Shown here: piece after piece, positions 6,713 to 13,317 of the stretch
How positions within the stretch are numbered: the stretch's first letter is position 1
Layout of the letters: each line of letters begins with the position of its first letter
Source: JAYRZB01 sp041916675
GTDB lineage: Bacteria > Pseudomonadota > Alphaproteobacteria > Rhizobiales > Devosiaceae
NCBI GenBank assembly: GCA_041916675.1
Contig: JAYRZB010000014.1
Coordinates: 1 to 14,765 of the forward strand
Length of the DNA: 14,765 bases
Direction: 5' to 3'
Program-made: the position numbers and the translations under genes
The notes under the pieces: model-generated
What the model saw: only the letters and a program-made list of their open reading frames with translations
Told to the model about the DNA's origin: nothing
The model's database searches: none

Positions 6713-7036
6713 ATGCGGCTCATCTTTCGCGTCATCGGCACCTGGCTGATCGGGCTGGCGCTGATCCTGTTGATCATCGACGGCACCAAATCCCTGGCGG
6801 CCAACGCGATTGTTGTGACAACGCTGGGCGAAAACTGGACCCTGGTGCATGCGCAAAGCCTTGCGTTTGTTCAGGAGTTTCTGGCCGGACGCATGTTCAA
6901 GCCGGTGCTTGAGCCCTTGCTGATCACCCTGCTGGGCCTGCCCGGTTTTGCGGTGCTCGGCGTGCCCGGACTGGTATTGGCGTTCATGGGGCGCAGCAAA
7001 CGCTCGCGCCAGTTTATCCGGCAGGACCAGGTCTAG
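6713..7036 (+). CDS. Small conserved inner-membrane protein of unknown function
   Basis: This 107-residue protein starts MRLIFRVIGTWLIGLALILL. The first transmembrane helix covers about residues 5-24. A hydrophilic middle follows (IDGTKSLAANAIVVTTLGEN, then WTLVHAQSLAFVQEFLAG). The second helix lies about residues 65-92 (LLGLPGFAVLGVPGLVLAFM), and a basic end (RSKRSRQFIRQ) is probably cytoplasmic. Similar two-helix proteins with the LIIDGTKSLAAN phrase are familiar from rhizobial-type genomes, without known function. The ATG at 6713 is chosen because it puts the hydrophobic helix at the N-terminus; frame extensions upstream to 6596 look non-coding. It lies 38 bases before msrA and is probably co-transcribed with it. 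Confidence 0.7.
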   Translation: MRLIFRVIGTWLIGLALILLIIDGTKSLAANAIVVTTLGENWTLVHAQSLAFVQEFLAGRMFKPVLEPLLITLLGLPGFAVLGVPGLVLAFMGRSKRSRQFIRQDQV

Positions 7037-7074
7037 CCCGCAAAGGCCGACCGGCCGCCCAAGGAGGAGTTCAG

Positions 7075-7725
7075 ATGTTTTTCCGTTCCAAGCCCACCAC
7101 CGTGCCCACAAAGGCAGAGGCCCTGCCCGGCCGGGCCAGCGAAATGCCGGTGAGCGCCACCCATTTTGTCAACGGTGCGCCGCTCAGGGGGCCTTATCCG
7201 GCGGGTCACGAAACCATCTATTTCGGGCTCGGCTGCTTCTGGGGGGCGGAGCGCCTTTTCTGGCAGATTCCCGGCGTGAGCGTGACGGCCGTCGGCTATC
7301 AGGGCGGGCATACGCCAAACCCCACCTATGAGGAGGTCTGTTCTGGCATGACCGGGCACACAGAGGCGGTCAAGGTGGTCTATGACCCGGCCGTGGTCAG
7401 CCTCGATACGTTGCTCAAAACCTTTTGGGAAGAGCACGATCCGACGCAAGGCATGCGGCAGGGCAACGACGTGGGCACCCAGTACCGGTCGGCAATCTAT
7501 ACAACGTCGGCCGCACAGGCCGAAGCCGTCGAGGCCAGCCGCCAGCGCTTCGGGGCGGCACTGAAAGCGCGCGGGCTTGGGCCGATCACCACCGAAATAG
7601 CCCCGGCCCAGACCTTTTACTATGCCGAGACCTATCACCAGCAGTACCTCGCCAAGAACCCGAACGGCTATTGCGGGCTGCGCGGCACCGGGGTGAGCTG
7701 CCCGATTCCGGCACTGGCGAGTTGA
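7075..7725 (+). CDS. msrA: Peptide-methionine (S)-S-oxide reductase MsrA
   Basis: MsrA reduces the S-epimer of methionine sulfoxide in free or protein-bound methionine, a repair step after oxidative damage, using thioredoxin. The 216-residue protein carries GLGCFWGAE with catalytic Cys54, the GYQGG and GHTEAVKVVYDP signatures, and a C-terminal YCGLRGTGVSCP in which Cys200 and Cys209 correspond to the recycling cysteines of the three-Cys E. coli type. The start at 7075 has a perfect AAGGAGGA ribosome binding site (7061-7068). No signal peptide is seen, so it acts in the cytoplasm. Its stop overlaps the next start by 4 bases. A short N-terminal extension of about 45 residues before the catalytic core is usual for this branch. 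Confidence 0.95.
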   Translation: MFFRSKPTTVPTKAEALPGRASEMPVSATHFVNGAPLRGPYPAGHETIYFGLGCFWGAERLFWQIPGVSVTAVGYQGGHTPNPTYEEVCSGMTGHTEAVKVVYDPAVVSLDTLLKTFWEEHDPTQGMRQGNDVGTQYRSAIYTTSAAQAEAVEASRQRFGAALKARGLGPITTEIAPAQTFYYAETYHQQYLAKNPNGYCGLRGTGVSCPIPALAS

Positions 7726-8081
7726 GCGTTTACGAACTCGATGAGTTTTCGGCGCTGGTCGGACGCCTGAAAGGCGCCGAAACCGTTCGCCAATGGGGCG
7801 ATGCCTGCGTAGGCAAGGTGGGCGGCAAGATCTTTGCGATCCTGTCGCCCGGGACGGGAGCAATCAGCTTCAAGTGCTCGGATATGGCGTTTGACCTGCT
7901 GCAGGACCTGCCCGGGATTGTTCCCGCGCCTTACCTGGCTCGTGCCAAATGGGTGCAAACGCGCGCCGGGAGCGGGCTGAGCGAAGAGGAGGTGCGGGCC
8001 TATATCGGGGAAGCGCACCGGCTGATCGCGGCCAGGTTGACCCGGGCCGTGCGGGCCAAGCTCGGGCTTGCGGGGCTCTGA
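7722..8081 (+). CDS. MmcQ/YjbR family protein, copy 1
   Basis: This is a 119-residue small cytoplasmic protein. VRQWGDACVGKVGGKIFAIL, ISFKCSDMAFDLLQ, then APYLARAKWVQ and ending AYIGEAHRLIAARL follow the MmcQ/YjbR fold (double-wing, DNA-binding-like alpha/beta fold). Members are widespread and their cellular role is not firmly known. The start is taken as TTG at 7722, which overlaps the msrA stop (TTGA). It gives exactly the usual family length, and no ATG or GTG lies nearby in frame. It is a tandem paralogue of the next gene. Confidence 0.75.
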   Translation: MSVYELDEFSALVGRLKGAETVRQWGDACVGKVGGKIFAILSPGTGAISFKCSDMAFDLLQDLPGIVPAPYLARAKWVQTRAGSGLSEEEVRAYIGEAHRLIAARLTRAVRAKLGLAGL

Positions 8082-8086
8082 GAGGC

Positions 8087-8464
8087 ATGACGCTGTTCGA
8101 TCGCCCGACGTTTGAACGACACGTGCTGGGCCTGCCGTCGGCAACGCTGGTGCGACAGTGGCGGGACGACTCGGTGGCCAAGGTTGGCGGGAAAATCTTT
8201 GCGCTTCTCGACAGCGATGGCGGCGACATCTGGTTCAAAGCCAGCCCGTTGAGCTTTGACCTGCTTGTGACCCTCGATGGCGTGCGCCCGGCGCCGTATT
8301 TTGCCCGGGCAGGCTGGGTGGCAGTTTCGCCGCAGAGCCCGCTGCGGGGCGAGGAACTGGCGGCCTATATCGCCGAGGCGCATCGGCTGATCGCAGCAAG
8401 GCTACCCCGGCGCACACGAGCAGAACTCGGGCTTATGGATTGGGCAGAACGGCAAAAACCCTGA
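8087..8464 (+). CDS. MmcQ/YjbR family protein, copy 2
   Basis: This 125-residue protein has the same fold as its upstream neighbour. Shared blocks include VRQW.D..V.KVGGKIFA, the FK.S...FDLL segment, P.PAPY.ARA.WV and AYI.EAHRLIAARL, at roughly 45% identity by eye, so the pair looks like an old tandem duplication. The ATG at 8087 comes only 5 bases after the previous stop, with AGAGG just before it. The last 32 bases overlap the 3' end of the convergent minus-strand gene. It is the last gene of the membrane protein-msrA-yjbR-yjbR operon. Confidence 0.85.
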   Translation: MTLFDRPTFERHVLGLPSATLVRQWRDDSVAKVGGKIFALLDSDGGDIWFKASPLSFDLLVTLDGVRPAPYFARAGWVAVSPQSPLRGEELAAYIAEAHRLIAARLPRRTRAELGLMDWAERQKP

Positions 8465-10226
8465 TGGGGCTGTCGGGCAATGACTGGTCCACCAGCCATT
8501 CGGGCAGGGAACCCCGGTCCAACAGGGCGATGAAGGAATCAGGGGTGGGGCTCAGCCCACCTTTCATCTCGCTCAAATAGGGGCAGGTGATGACAAGGCC
8601 TATGCCGCGTGCATCGAGAATCTGGCGCATATCGGCCAGTGGCTTGTTGAAGAAATCGAAGGTGTCGCGCACCGCCTGCTGATTGCGATGGTAGGGCGCC
8701 GAAACGACGGCGTGCGGGGTGTAAAGCAGCATGTGAGCGCCAAGATCGACAGGCGTCATGATCCGCTCGGGCGGCAGGCCGGCCAGATCGACAAACAGCT
8801 CAGGCAGGAGGCAGGCGTTGCGGCCGATTGCGGGCGGCTCAAAAGGGGCTGGCGCATTCGGATCAAGCCGCAGCTGCAGGCCCAGAGCGCCCAGGGCCAC
8901 CGCGCTTACCAGCCCCGCCGAGGCAAGCCATGCCCCAACGAGCCCCAGCACACTACCGATGCTGGCGCGCCGCAGATAGCGCTGCCGGGCTGCGGCGATG
9001 GCATAGGCCAGAGCCGGGATCGCCAGCGGCATGGCAAGGCGGCCACCGCGAATCTGGAAGGCCGTAACCGCAATTGCGGCGACCAGGAACAGGGCCAGCA
9101 CCAGCCATTTGCCCCGCTCGCCCGGCGCCGCGCGGCGAACGGCCAGAATGGTCATAACAACCGCAAGGGACAGGGGCACAAAAAGGCCTGCGGCGATCGG
9201 AGACAGGACCAGCAGATCGGCCAGGAGCGGGCGGGCCTCGGAAACGCGATCGAGCCAGTTGCTGACCAGCCAGGGATCAAGCGCGCCATAGGGACCCTTA
9301 AGGCAGATAGGATAGGCCAGCGCCAGACCTGCGAGCAGCGCGCCACCGAGGACGGTGGCGGCAGCCAAGCGCGCCAACGGGCGCGAAGCGGGCAGAAATG
9401 AGAGGGTGGTGAAGGCGAGGCCCGTGCCGATTGCGGCGAGGACATAGACGATCGAGAGGGCGTCGCAGGCAGGGGTCAACCAGCTTTGCGGGGGCAGATA
9501 GATGGCCAGATGTACGGCCGTGGCAGCCCCGAAGCTGATGCCGAAGGCCCGCAGCACGGGGCCCCGGCCTTCAACGAACACCCAGTTGAGCGCAAAGGCC
9601 GAAATGGCAGCTGCAATGATGACAATGCCTTCGGTGCCGATGGCCAGCGATGTCGCCGCCAGGATGCCGGCGCCAATGGCAAAGCGTGGACGGCTGAGCG
9701 CGGCGATGGTGCAATAGGCCAGGCCGAGACTGAGCAGGATCTGGATCGAATGATGATCGATGCGACCGGGGCTGAATTCTGCAACGACCAGCGGCGCAAA
9801 GGCCGGGAGCAGGCAGGCTGCAAGCAGGCCCTCCTTGCCGACGAGGAGCTGCGTAAGCTTGCCGCTGAGCACGAGCAGAATGAGCAGCAGCAAAAGCGGA
9901 TAGAGGTAGCCGACGATGGTTGCAGCATTGCTGCCAGCAAAAGGTGTCGTGATGAGCAATAGTGCAGCAATCGGCAGATCGACCAGCCGCGACCAGTGAA
10001 TATCGCCGCCAAACGGCGTGTTGAGGCGGTGCTGGATGTGATCGAACCAGTTCTGGCCGGCGAGAAAATCGCGGACGACGACCATGCGCATGGCATCGTC
10101 GGTATCCTGAAACAATGGATTTGAGGCGCTGGTGACGATGGTGCGCACGACGAGGAACAGCGCGATGAGCGCGAAGGTGACCGGCAGCACAAGCCGGTTT
10201 GCGTCCCATTTGGCTGCCTTGCCCAT
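8433..10226 (-). CDS. Polytopic GT-C-like membrane protein (STT3/AglB-like putative glycosyltransferase)
   Basis: This 597-residue inner-membrane protein has a first helix at about residues 12-32, then an outer loop with QDTDDAMR (40-47) and GGDIHWSRLVDLP (73-85), then about ten more helices, and a C-terminal soluble part of about 130 residues. An acidic pair or DxD in the first outer loop and a GRIDHHS motif (154-160) in a later outer loop are arranged as in oligosaccharyltransferases and related lipid-phosphate-sugar GT-C enzymes (STT3, AglB, PglB). The characteristic WWDYG motif of true oligosaccharyltransferases is not seen. Acceptor and donor are unknown. ATG at 10226, with GGGGA 5 bases upstream, is preferred to a TTG four codons earlier. 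It stands alone, not in a glycan cluster. Confidence 0.75.
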   Translation of the reverse strand: MGKAAKWDANRLVLPVTFALIALFLVVRTIVTSASNPLFQDTDDAMRMVVVRDFLAGQNWFDHIQHRLNTPFGGDIHWSRLVDLPIAALLLITTPFAGSNAATIVGYLYPLLLLLILLVLSGKLTQLLVGKEGLLAACLLPAFAPLVVAEFSPGRIDHHSIQILLSLGLAYCTIAALSRPRFAIGAGILAATSLAIGTEGIVIIAAAISAFALNWVFVEGRGPVLRAFGISFGAATAVHLAIYLPPQSWLTPACDALSIVYVLAAIGTGLAFTTLSFLPASRPLARLAAATVLGGALLAGLALAYPICLKGPYGALDPWLVSNWLDRVSEARPLLADLLVLSPIAAGLFVPLSLAVVMTILAVRRAAPGERGKWLVLALFLVAAIAVTAFQIRGGRLAMPLAIPALAYAIAAARQRYLRRASIGSVLGLVGAWLASAGLVSAVALGALGLQLRLDPNAPAPFEPPAIGRNACLLPELFVDLAGLPPERIMTPVDLGAHMLLYTPHAVVSAPYHRNQQAVRDTFDFFNKPLADMRQILDARGIGLVITCPYLSEMKGGLSPTPDSFIALLDRGSLPEWLVDQSLPDSPIRVFAVLPNP

Positions 10227-10506
10227 TGCCGTCCCCAAAGATTTTCCCCGCCGGTTCTAGCGCAGGCGCGTTAAGGTTTTGTTGGGGCTGGGATTTTTCC
10301 GCCATCGGCGGGCAGGTCCTTCACGGAGACGTGTGAGCGGGTTGACCAAGGGGCCGCAGGGCTGAGCACGGGGCAGATGATTGGATTGGCAGAGGCTGAT
10401 CACGCGGCGATGACCGACCTTGATGGCCCGTGAGAGGACGTGATGGGCGTTGCACGAAACGGCGCACTAGGGTCGGCCCGCTAACGTCATTCTCCGGGAG
10501 AGAACC
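10227..10506. other. Divergent intergenic region
   Basis: This is a 280-base gap between the GT-C-like gene (leftward) and the DAMA-repeat gene (rightward). It should hold both promoters, but I see no convincing -35/-10 pair. Two very short reading frames occur, 10377-10433 and 10443-10484, the second with AGAGGA in front. They are more likely chance than leader peptides. The ribosome binding site of the downstream gene is GGGAGAG (10496-10502). Confidence 0.4.
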
Positions 10507-10881
10507 ATGAAATCGATTTATGCAATTGCCGCTGTCCTGATGCTGAGTACGGCCATGTCACTGCCGGTGGCAGCGCAGGACGCGATGGCCGCCGATCCGA
10601 TGGCCACCGACTGTCCGCACACCGAAGCGATGGCAGGGGACGCCATGGCAACCGACGCCATGAGTGGTGATGCGATGGCGAGCACCGATGCAATGGCATC
10701 AACCGACGCGATGGCCACCGATGCCATGGCAGCTGCCGCAGACTGCCCGCCGTGTCCGACCGGGGATACCATGGCCGGAGACGCGATGGCGGGCGATGCC
10801 ATGGCCACGACCGATGCCATGGCAGGCGATGCAATGGCAACTGACGCCATGGCAGCCACCGACTGCCCCGCCAAGCCATAG
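10507..10881 (+). CDS. Secreted Met/Asp/Ala pentapeptide-type repeat protein (related to MXKDX repeat proteins)
   Basis: This 124-residue protein has a clear signal peptide (MKSIYAIAAVLMLSTAMSLP, cleavage near VAA-QD at about residue 23). The mature part is almost entirely built of 15 short units of the form D-A-M-A with one or two spacer residues (GDAMA, TDAMA, STDAMA). It is interrupted by three Asp-Cys-Pro sites: DCPHTE, DCPPCPTG and DCPAKP. Methionine recurs about every fifth residue. The pattern resembles the secreted pentapeptide MXKDX repeat proteins of Bradyrhizobium and relatives, but the lysine position is Ser, Thr or Gly, making the protein strongly acidic. Regular Met plus four Cys could bind a soft metal or scavenge oxidants; this is speculation. 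The ribosome binding site GGGAGAG supports the start. Confidence 0.85.
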   Translation: MKSIYAIAAVLMLSTAMSLPVAAQDAMAADPMATDCPHTEAMAGDAMATDAMSGDAMASTDAMASTDAMATDAMAAAADCPPCPTGDTMAGDAMAGDAMATTDAMAGDAMATDAMAATDCPAKP

Positions 10882-10893
10882 TGGCCTGACAAT

Positions 10894-10922
10894 TGCCGCC
10901 GCAGCGCCGCGCTGCGGCGGCA
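10894..10922. terminator. Bidirectional hairpin between convergent genes
   Basis: TGCCGCCGCAGCG (10894-10906) and CGCTGCGGCGGCA (10910-10922) form a perfect 13-bp stem with the 3-base loop CCG. It sits in the 46-base gap between the stop codons of the DAMA-repeat gene and the creA-like gene, so it can serve both transcripts. No long T-tract follows on either strand. Confidence 0.7.
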
Positions 10923-10927
10923 TGCCC

Positions 10928-11446
10928 TCAGATGCCGTTGGCAACGCCTTTGGGCGCGCCCCTGGTCCAGGTGACATTGCCCATGGTCAGCGGAATAACC
11001 GACAGGGACATCTTGCCGGACCCCTGCTGGAGTTCGCGGGCATGGGCCAGATAGATCAGGGCATTGTTCTCGGCATCGTATATGCGGCTGACGCGCAGGC
11101 TCTTCCAGATCAGGGAGCGGCCCTGCTTGAAGATCTCCTCGCCCCCACCCCCCATGGCGATATCACCCACGGTGATGGGGCCGACGGCATTGCAATCGAG
11201 CGCCGAATAGGAAGGGTCTTCGAACCAGTTGCCCTGCTGCAGCCTGTCGATCAGCGAGCGGTTGAAGAAGGACAGGTGACAGATCACCCCATCCACATCC
11301 GGATCGGCCAGGGCTTCGACCGAGATATCATTGCCTGTCCAGTCAACACCCACCTTACCCACTTCCTGGTTTCGATCGCAGGCGGCAAGCAGGCCGGCCA
11401 GCAGGACCGGAATGGCGACGCGCAAAACAGTCTTGAAGGCGGGCAT
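10928..11446 (-). CDS. CreA-like protein, probable lipoprotein
   Basis: This 172-residue protein has an N-terminal hydrophobic helix ending in GLLAAC, a lipobox with Cys23, suggesting a lipid-anchored envelope protein. The body matches the CreA family: ISVEALADPDVDGVICHLS, then CNAVGPI, IFKQGRSLIWKSLRVSRIYD and NALIYLAHAREL. This family is conserved in proteobacteria and its biochemical role is unknown. In E. coli creA is near the creBC two-component genes, which are not present here. The ATG at 11446 has AAGGA 8 bases upstream. It follows the ABC permease by 63 bases on the same strand but seems functionally unrelated. Confidence 0.85.
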   Translation of the reverse strand: MPAFKTVLRVAIPVLLAGLLAACDRNQEVGKVGVDWTGNDISVEALADPDVDGVICHLSFFNRSLIDRLQQGNWFEDPSYSALDCNAVGPITVGDIAMGGGGEEIFKQGRSLIWKSLRVSRIYDAENNALIYLAHARELQQGSGKMSLSVIPLTMGNVTWTRGAPKGVANGI

Positions 11447-11509
11447 GGGCGAAATCCTTAGTGAGCCAACACGAAGAGCATATGGTGGCGCACCGACCGG
11501 CGAACAAGT

Positions 11510-12322
11510 TCACTGGCGATTGTAGTTCATGCGCCGTTCGATGCCGCGCACCAAAAGGGACAGCGAAATGGTCATGGTCAGGTAGAGGAAGGCCACGACA
11601 TTGTAGGTTTCAAAGAACTTGAAAGTGCCCGAGGAATAGACTTTGCCCAATTGCGTAATGTCCTGCACGCCCAGCGCCGAGACCAGCGCCGAATCCTTGA
11701 TCATGGCGATAAAATCATTGCCCAGCGGCGGCAGGATGGTGCGGAAGGCCTGCGGGAACACGATGTGGCGAAAGGTGTTCCACCGCGACAGGCCCAGCGC
11801 CTGCGCCGCCTCGATCTGCCCGCGATCGACCGCCTCGATGCCCGCCCGGAAGATCTCGGACAAAAAGGCGGAATAGCAGATCATCAGCGCAATGATGGCC
11901 CGCCAGGTCAGATCGAAATTGCGCACGGTCAGGGGGGCAAGGCCAGTCCAGTCCTGCAGGGGGGACAACAGGATATTGCCGACCTCGACCATGAAGGGCG
12001 CGCCGACAAAAGCGATGTAGAACAGGAACACCAGAATGGGGATGCCCCGCACCAGCTCGGTGTAAAAGGTCGCCAGTTCGGCAAGGATGCGGATGCCCGA
12101 GGTGCGGGCCATGGCAACCAGAAGGCCAAGCGCGATGGCAAGGCCGAACGCGACCACGGTGACCCAGAGCGTGGTGGCAACACCACCGCTGAGCGCCTTG
12201 AAAATCTGCGCATAGCCCTGATCGGCCACCAGCGACCACAGGGTGAGCACACCGAGCAGCACAATGGCAAGCAGCCAGAACGGGATTTCCCGGCGCCTGG
12301 ATCTGGGAGGGGAATGGGACAT
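11510..12322 (-). CDS. Amino-acid ABC transporter permease (HisM/GlnP type)
   Basis: This 270-residue integral membrane protein carries the polar amino-acid permease signature. TLWVTVVAFG opens the core, RGIPILVFLFYIAF covers about residues 92-105, and the cytoplasmic EAA loop EAAQALGLSRWNTFRHIVFP lies at 171-190, where the ATPase docks. About six helices are visible, with one before the conserved core and a periplasmic loop at about 110-137. The ATG at 12322 is chosen over longer frames that would overlap the binding-protein gene. It lies 40 bases downstream of the binding-protein gene in one operon. No ATPase gene is adjacent, so it must use one encoded elsewhere. Confidence 0.9.
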   Translation of the reverse strand: MSHSPPRSRRREIPFWLLAIVLLGVLTLWSLVADQGYAQIFKALSGGVATTLWVTVVAFGLAIALGLLVAMARTSGIRILAELATFYTELVRGIPILVFLFYIAFVGAPFMVEVGNILLSPLQDWTGLAPLTVRNFDLTWRAIIALMICYSAFLSEIFRAGIEAVDRGQIEAAQALGLSRWNTFRHIVFPQAFRTILPPLGNDFIAMIKDSALVSALGVQDITQLGKVYSSGTFKFFETYNVVAFLYLTMTISLSLLVRGIERRMNYNRQ

Positions 12323-12330
12323 CAGAGATC

Positions 12331-12353
12331 GGGCCCGCGCCGGACGCGGGCCC
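12331..12353 (-). promoter_or_regulatory. Intercistronic hairpin between binding-protein and permease genes
   Basis: GGGCCCGCG (12331-12339) and CGCGGGCCC (12345-12353) form a perfect 9-bp GC stem with a 5-base loop inside the 40-base gap. Such hairpins between binding-protein and permease genes (malE-malF is the classic case) protect the upstream message from 3' decay or end part of transcription, giving much more binding protein than permease. Confidence 0.65.
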
Positions 12354-12362
12354 GCAAGAGCC

Positions 12363-13154
12363 TTACTGCTGGGCGTTGTATTCGTAGAGCCACTTGGTGT
12401 TGAGGGCATCGATGGTGCCATCATCCTTCATGGATTTCAGCGCCGCATTGATCGGGGCCACCAGATCGGAGCCGGGCTTGAAGATGAAGCCGAACTCTTC
12501 GGTGCCGAGCGGACCGCCGACGACTTTGAAGGTGTCGGGATTGGCGCCGATATAGCCATTGGCCGAGGTCTGATCCATCAGCACCATGTCGACATCGCCG
12601 GACTTGAGGGCCTGCACCGAAGCACCGAACGTATCGAACAGCTTGATGCGCGGGTTGGCTTCGTCGCCATCGAGCACTTCATAAACAGCGACGTAGAAAT
12701 TGGTGGTGCCGGCCTGGGCGCCGATGAGCAGTTCGGGATTGGCGGCAAAGCTTTCGGGCCCGGTGATCTCGGTGTCGCCGGAGCGCACCAGCATGAATTG
12801 CTGGGAGACCATATAGGGGTCGGAGAAATCGACCTGGGCCTTGCGCTCGTCATTGATGGTGATGCCGTCCATGCCGACATCATACTGCCCGTCGCGCACC
12901 GACTGGATCATGACATCCCAGCTCGAAAGCTTCCACTCGACCTTGGCGTTGAGGCGCTTGGCGATTTCGTTAAAGGCATCGTATTCCCAGCCGATGCCCT
13001 CGCCGGTCTTGGGATCGGCAAAGTTGAGCGGGGTATAGGCGTTTTCTGTCACCGCCACGATGGTGCGGCCGCCCAGATCGGGCAGCGCCTGGGCAAGGGC
13101 GGGGGCGGCGATGGCAAGGCTGGCCAGTGCGAGGATGGAGGACATCAGTTTCAT
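12363..13154 (-). CDS. Amino-acid ABC transporter periplasmic binding protein
   Basis: This 263-residue protein has a signal peptide (MKLMSSILALASLAIAAPAL, cleavage after ALA at residue 21) followed by a family 3 solute-binding fold. TPLNFADPKTGEGIGWEYD is the early ligand-binding strand. DVGMDGITINDERKAQVDFS, then DPY, is the hinge and signature region with the Arg that normally grips the amino-acid carboxylate. QAGTTNFYV and VDMVLMDQTSANGYI follow the usual second-lobe pattern. Length is standard. The ligand is probably a polar amino acid but the exact one cannot be told. It is first in the operon with the permease. Confidence 0.9.
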   Translation of the reverse strand: MKLMSSILALASLAIAAPALAQALPDLGGRTIVAVTENAYTPLNFADPKTGEGIGWEYDAFNEIAKRLNAKVEWKLSSWDVMIQSVRDGQYDVGMDGITINDERKAQVDFSDPYMVSQQFMLVRSGDTEITGPESFAANPELLIGAQAGTTNFYVAVYEVLDGDEANPRIKLFDTFGASVQALKSGDVDMVLMDQTSANGYIGANPDTFKVVGGPLGTEEFGFIFKPGSDLVAPINAALKSMKDDGTIDALNTKWLYEYNAQQ

Positions 13155-13181
13155 GAGGCGGCAATCTCCCTGAGCCGTTGC

Positions 13182-13200
13182 GCCCGGATTGAGCCCGGGC
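13182..13200 (-). promoter_or_regulatory. Leader hairpin upstream of the binding-protein gene
   Basis: GCCCGG (13182-13187) and CCGGGC (13195-13200) give a 6-bp stem with a 7-base loop, lying 28 bases before the start codon. It could stabilise the 5' end of the message. A similar GCCCGG...CCGGGC pair occurs at about 13278-13304, downstream of the DUF1508 gene, where it may act in 3'-end formation. Confidence 0.35.
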
Positions 13201-13214
13201 CGTTTGATGCCCGG

Positions 13215-13243
13215 AGATTAGGCATATGCAGCGGTTTTGTGAA
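13215..13243 (-). promoter_or_regulatory. Promoter candidate for the ABC binding protein-permease operon
   Basis: On the minus strand TTCACA (13243-13238) and TAATCT (13220-13215) are separated by exactly 17 bases. Initiation near 13208 would give a leader of about 53 bases that contains the hairpin GCCCGG/CCGGGC (13182-13187 with 13195-13200). Confidence 0.4.
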
Positions 13244-13317
13244 CCGGGTTCAGGGCAAAGACATGCCGATTTCCAGCCCGGTGGTGAACAATCCGCCGGG
13301 CCGGGGGCGCAATGGGG

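Noticed and set aside
10377..10484. Two tiny frames (18 and 13 codons) upstream of the DAMA-repeat gene, the second with AGAGGA in front
   Set aside because: They are too short to judge, with no amino-acid run suggesting attenuation and no following alternative hairpins. Chance is the simpler explanation.
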